A stretch of DNA of 64,000 nt from JAMXLO01 sp963832895 (GTDB lineage: Bacteria; Pseudomonadota; Alphaproteobacteria; Acetobacterales; Acetobacteraceae). Numbering within the stretch: position 1 is the stretch's first letter; each line of letters opens with the position of its first letter. The DNA lies in contig CAWHVQ010000003.1 of assembly GCA_963832895.1 (NCBI GenBank), positions 186,001 through 250,000 on the forward strand. The letters are read 5' to 3'. This document shows positions 60,748-64,000 of this stretch, in pieces. The notes under the pieces were generated by a model, which did not search any database, was not told the origin of the DNA, and was given only the letters and a program-made list of their open reading frames with translations. The translations under genes and the position numbers were made by a program.

Positions 60748-62943
60748 ATGTCCCAGACCATGCTCCGCCCGTCGCCGCGCGTGCTGTTCATCCCCGAGAA
60801 GCAGCCGGCGAAGCCGAATACGCGCCAGCTCAAGGTGGTATCGGAATACGAGCCGAACGGCGACCAGCCGACCGCCATCGCCGAACTGGTGTCCGGCGTG
60901 CGGTCGGAGGAGCGCGACCAGGTGCTCCTGGGTGTCACCGGCTCGGGCAAGACCTTCACCATGGCGAAGGTGATCGAGGCGGTACAGAAGCCGACCCTGA
61001 TCCTGGCGCCGAACAAGACACTGGCGGCGCAGCTTTACGGCGAGATGAAGCAGTTCTTCCCGAACAACGCGGTGGAGTATTTCGTTTCGTACTACGATTA
61101 TTATCAGCCGGAGGCGTATGTCCCGCGTACCGACACCTATATCGAGAAGGACGCGCAGATCAACGAGCAGATTGACCGTATGCGCCACGCCGCCACGCAG
61201 TCGCTGCTGGAGCGCAATGACGTGGTGGTCGTCGCGTCGGTGTCATGTATCTACGGTATCGGCTCTGTCGAGACCTATTCGCGGATGGTGGTGAAGCTGG
61301 AGACCGGTGGGCGCATCGATCGCGATGTGATGGCCAAGGCGCTGGTGGACCTGCAGTACCGCCGCAACGATTCTGCGTTCCAGCGCGGCACGTTCCGGCT
61401 GCGCGGCGAGACGGTGGACATCTACCCGAGCCACTACGAGGACCGCGCCTGGCGCGTCACGCTGTTCGGCGACGAGGTGGAGGCGATTCACGAATTCGAT
61501 CCGCTGACCGGCGAGAAGACCGCAGCACTGAACGAAATCACCGTCTACGCCAACAGCCACTACGTCACGCCGCGGCCGACGCTGACGCAGGCCATCACCG
61601 ACATCAAGGTGGAGCTGAAGGCACGGCTGGCGGAGCTGACGGCCGAGGGCAAGCTGCTGGAGGTGGAGCGGCTGAGCCAGCGCACGGCGTTCGATATCGA
61701 AATGATGGAGACGACGGGGTCGTGCAAGGGGATCGAGAACTATTCGCGCTACCTGACCGGCCGCAATCCGGGCGAGCCGCCGCCGACATTGTTCGAATAC
61801 CTGCCGGAGAACGCGCTGCTGATCGTCGATGAGAGCCATGTGACGGTGCCGCAGCTAGGCGGGATGTATCGCGGCGACTTTGCCCGGAAGTCGATTTTGT
61901 CGGAGTTCGGCTTCCGGCTGCCGTCCTGCGTCGATAACCGGCCGCTGAAGTTCGAGGAGTGGGAGACGTACCGGCCGATGACCATCTTCGTGTCGGCCAC
62001 GCCGGGACCGTGGGAGATGGAGCGCACCGCTGGCGTGTTCGCCGAGCAGGTGATCCGCCCGACCGGGCTGATCGACCCGGTGACCGAGGTGCGGCCGGTG
62101 GAGCACCAGGTCGATGATCTGCTGGCGGAATGTCGTACGATGGCGACGCAGGGCGCGCGGGTGCTGGTCACCACACTGACCAAGCGCATGGCGGAGGACC
62201 TCACCGACTACCTGACCGAACACGGCGTGAAGGTTCGGTATCTTCACTCGGACATCGACACGCTGGAGCGGATCGAGATCATCCGCGACCTGCGGCTCGG
62301 CGTGTTCGACGTGCTGGTCGGGATCAACCTGCTGCGCGAGGGGCTCGACATCCCGGAATGCGCGCTGGTGGCGATCCTGGATGCCGACAAGGAGGGGTTC
62401 CTGCGCTCGCAGACGTCGCTGGTGCAGACCATCGGGCGCGCGGCGCGCAATATCGATGGCCGGGTGATCCTCTATGCCGACATGATGACCAATTCGCTGC
62501 GTCATGCGATCGAGGAGACCGAGCGGCGGCGCAACAAGCAGCGCACGTGGAACGAGGAGCACGGCATCACGCCGGTGTCGATCAAGCGGCAGATCGGCCG
62601 CGTACTGGAGAGCGTGTTCGAGCAGGACTATGTGACCGTCGCGCCGGTGAAGGATGCCGGCATTGCCGAATTTGTCGGCAAGGACCTGAAGGCGGCGATC
62701 GCGGAGCTGGAGAAGCGCATGCGCGGTGCCGCGGCCGATCTGGAGTTCGAGGAGGCGGCGCGGCTGCGCGACGAGATCCGCCGGCTGGAGGCGCTCGATC
62801 TCGGGCTGGAGCCGCCGCCGGCGCCCTCTGCGTCGTTGCGGCCGCGGCGCGACCGGACGCCGGAACCGATGGGGCCAGGCGGTGGAGGCTACGATCCGTC
62901 GAAGCGGCGCGGGCGAGGGGGGATGCGGCGGCGGGGGCCGTAA
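60748..62943 (+). CDS. uvrB: Excinuclease ABC subunit B
   Basis: A 731-residue nucleotide-excision-repair helicase. Walker A is GVTGSGKTFTMAKV (about residue 62), followed by the beta-hairpin YYDYYQPEAYVPRTDTYIEK, the helicase block RVLVTTLTKRMAEDL, then VGINLLREGLDIPE and a C-terminal UVR motif (LEFEEAARLRDEIRRLE) that binds UvrC. The C-terminal tail is Gly/Arg-rich. The start is ATG 60748; an upstream extension to 60694 overlaps the region before the divergent gene and is unlikely. Confidence 0.97.
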   Translation: MSQTMLRPSPRVLFIPEKQPAKPNTRQLKVVSEYEPNGDQPTAIAELVSGVRSEERDQVLLGVTGSGKTFTMAKVIEAVQKPTLILAPNKTLAAQLYGEMKQFFPNNAVEYFVSYYDYYQPEAYVPRTDTYIEKDAQINEQIDRMRHAATQSLLERNDVVVVASVSCIYGIGSVETYSRMVVKLETGGRIDRDVMAKALVDLQYRRNDSAFQRGTFRLRGETVDIYPSHYEDRAWRVTLFGDEVEAIHEFDPLTGEKTAALNEITVYANSHYVTPRPTLTQAITDIKVELKARLAELTAEGKLLEVERLSQRTAFDIEMMETTGSCKGIENYSRYLTGRNPGEPPPTLFEYLPENALLIVDESHVTVPQLGGMYRGDFARKSILSEFGFRLPSCVDNRPLKFEEWETYRPMTIFVSATPGPWEMERTAGVFAEQVIRPTGLIDPVTEVRPVEHQVDDLLAECRTMATQGARVLVTTLTKRMAEDLTDYLTEHGVKVRYLHSDIDTLERIEIIRDLRLGVFDVLVGINLLREGLDIPECALVAILDADKEGFLRSQTSLVQTIGRAARNIDGRVILYADMMTNSLRHAIEETERRRNKQRTWNEEHGITPVSIKRQIGRVLESVFEQDYVTVAPVKDAGIAEFVGKDLKAAIAELEKRMRGAAADLEFEEAARLRDEIRRLEALDLGLEPPPAPSASLRPRRDRTPEPMGPGGGGYDPSKRRGRGGMRRRGP

Positions 62944-62965
62944 GGTGCCCCGAAGTGTGACGAGG

Positions 62966-63182
62966 CTAGCCGGGCCGAATGCTGCCTGCAGGCGGCCATA
63001 GCCACACGCCATGGGTCGCGTTGTAAACCGCCTGCGGCGAGGCCTGGCTGGCGCCGCCGGTATGGTTGGCGTCGTGATAGCGGTAACCGTAGATGGCGAC
63101 ATCGCGGCCGTCGGCCCCGGGTGCGGCCGTACCACGCCGCGAGAGCGCTGCCGACAAACAGTGCCAGATATCTGATCTTCAT
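62966..63182 (-). pseudogene. Small lipoprotein (about 71 aa), one extra base
   Basis: Starts MKIRYLALFVGSALAA. In the given sequence it then runs out of register. Removing one C at GTACC (63129-63133) turns the next residues into CTAAPGADGRDVAIYGYRYH, then DANHTGGASQASPQ and VWLWPPAGSIRPG with a stop. This creates a perfect lipobox (ALAAC), strong evidence that the repaired reading is right. Function is unknown. It ends 22 bases from the convergent uvrB stop. Confidence 0.6.
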
Positions 63183-63203
63183 TATGGCCCTCCGCGACCT
63201 GAT

Positions 63204-64000
63204 CTATGCCGGCGCGGGATCAGTTATCCGCCTGATCGTGCCGGTTGTGCTGTGTCCCGGCTGCAGGTCCACCAGCAGCACGGTGCCGCCCCAGCTCTGC
63301 ACCAGGTCGGCGCCGACAACCTGATCGATGCTGTAATCCGCACCCTTGACCAGCAGTGCAGGCCGCAGCGCCCGGATCAGTTCCAACGGAGTGTCCTCGG
63401 CGAACAGCACCACCATATCGACCGGTGCCAGGGACGCCATCACCGTCGCACGCGCGGTCTCGTTCTGCAGCGGTCGGGTCGGTCCCTTCAGTTGCTTCAC
63501 CGATTCGTCGGTATTCAACGCCACGATGAGCCTGTCGCAGCGCGACCGAGACTCGGTCAGCAGCCGCACATGTCCTGGATGGATCAGGTCGAAGCAGCCA
63601 TTGGCGAAGCCGACCCGCAATCCCTGTGCCCGCCACGCCGCAGCGCGCTGGACCGCCTCGTCGCGCGTGGCGATCTTGCGGTCGGTCGCGACGAGGTCCT
63701 CCAGATGCAGCACACCGAGCAATTCGTCGCGGCTGACCGTCGCCGTGCCTGGCTTGCCCACAGCGATACCCGCCGTGATGTTGGCAAGCATTGCCGCCTC
63801 GGGCAGCGCGGCACCTGCACCGAGCGCGACCGCCAGCGCGGCCACCAGCGTATCGCCGGCGCCCGACACATCGGCGACCTCGCGCGCCCGCGTCGGCAGG
63901 TGCAGTGGCGGCTCGTCGTGCCGCACCAGGGTGAGACCCTTGGCGGAGCGCGTCACCAGCACGGCCGCGCAACCGGTGTCATCCAGCGCACGGCGTCCCG
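63204..64000 (-). CDS. hldE: Bifunctional heptose-7-P kinase/heptose-1-P adenylyltransferase, C-terminal part (runs off right edge)
   Basis: About 265 C-terminal residues of HldE/RfaE. The end of the PfkB-type kinase domain is DVSGAGDTLVAALAVALGAG. The adenylyltransferase domain has GFANGCFDLIHPGHVRLL (HxGH-type motif) and ALNTDESVKQLKGPTRP. The enzyme makes ADP-glycero-manno-heptose for the lipopolysaccharide inner core, which supports a Gram-negative host. The N-terminal kinase half lies beyond 64000. Confidence 0.93.
   Translation of the reverse strand, partial: GRRALDDTGCAAVLVTRSAKGLTLVRHDEPPLHLPTRAREVADVSGAGDTLVAALAVALGAGAALPEAAMLANITAGIAVGKPGTATVSRDELLGVLHLEDLVATDRKIATRDEAVQRAAAWRAQGLRVGFANGCFDLIHPGHVRLLTESRSRCDRLIVALNTDESVKQLKGPTRPLQNETARATVMASLAPVDMVVLFAEDTPLELIRALRPALLVKGADYSIDQVVGADLVQSWGGTVLLVDLQPGHSTTGTIRRITDPAPA

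Noticed and set aside
18305..61970. Other GTACC words in intact genes (for example in selB, uvrB, ccoG, ccoI and malate synthase) as further insertion errors
   Set aside because: In these places the frame continues correctly on both sides, so the C belongs there.
1..64000. CRISPR arrays, prophage or conjugative modules, rRNA and tRNA clusters
   Set aside because: No regularly spaced repeats, integrase, phage structural genes or RNA-gene signatures were seen on either strand.

Overview
The window is high-GC (mid-60s % by eye) DNA with an alphaproteobacterial gene set, most likely Rhodospirillales/Acetobacteraceae. The pointers are the FixK/FNR-boxed cbb3 oxidase operon ccoNOQP-GHIS, a trxB-LysR pair, two identical CtrA-like boxes (TTAA-N7-CTAA), and a dispersed repeat arm of the type common in alphaproteobacteria. 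The family placement is inference. There are no rRNA, tRNA or CRISPR features.

Layout. 1-1.5 kb: end of a gamma-glutamyltransferase gene, a small membrane protein, an FmdB zinc ribbon and a deleted NTF2-like gene. 1.5-9 kb: exopolysaccharide/cell-wall locus (flippase, membrane protein, galE, Wzz/tyrosine autokinase, divergent outer-membrane export lipoprotein, murein endopeptidase). 9-15 kb: metabolism (malate synthase G, RraA-like protein, branched-chain aminotransferase, ArgD-type aminotransferase). 15-23.7 kb: aromatic-compound region. One six-gene run carries a Rieske oxygenase alpha and beta subunit, two small unknown proteins, HlyD and FUSC. It is followed by a lone second alpha subunit, divergent from a VOC protein and an alpha/beta hydrolase. 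23.7-32.5 kb: complete cbb3 oxidase structural and maturation operon behind a perfect FNR box, with a divergent SafE-like protein. 32.5-36.1 kb: glpD, an IS630 remnant and motB-motA. 36.3-44.6 kb: membrane glycosyltransferases, Lrp, trxB, LysR, a probable small RNA and a GH5 enzyme. 44.6-54 kb: M81 peptidase plus a solute-binding protein, methyltransferase, DinB, TRAP transporter, dienelactone-hydrolase-like protein and YdcF. 54-64 kb: a lower-GC beta-rich protein, selB, a methyltransferase/GT2/EamA operon, a DMT transporter, uvrB, a small lipoprotein and the end of hldE.

The strongest unexplained pattern is a set of seven genes that each carry exactly one extra base (Wzz/kinase, an oxygenase-linked ORF, a 203-aa hypothetical, ccoS, motA, GH5, a lipoprotein). 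Every one is repaired by removing a single C from the plus strand, and five of the seven sit at the same word, GTAC read as GTACC. Removing that base restores family-typical lengths, for example 288 aa for MotA and 48 aa for CcoS. This points to a systematic sequence error or a site-specific mutational process rather than seven unrelated pseudogenes.

Other notable items are a structured small-RNA candidate with an unpaired CCTCC linker (about 41.78-41.90 kb), a Rieske oxygenase operon joined to an efflux pair, a likely gene-conversion tract between two oxygenase alpha genes, and repeat elements that have entered coding sequence (the ccoI start and the membrane-protein gene at 43.1 kb).
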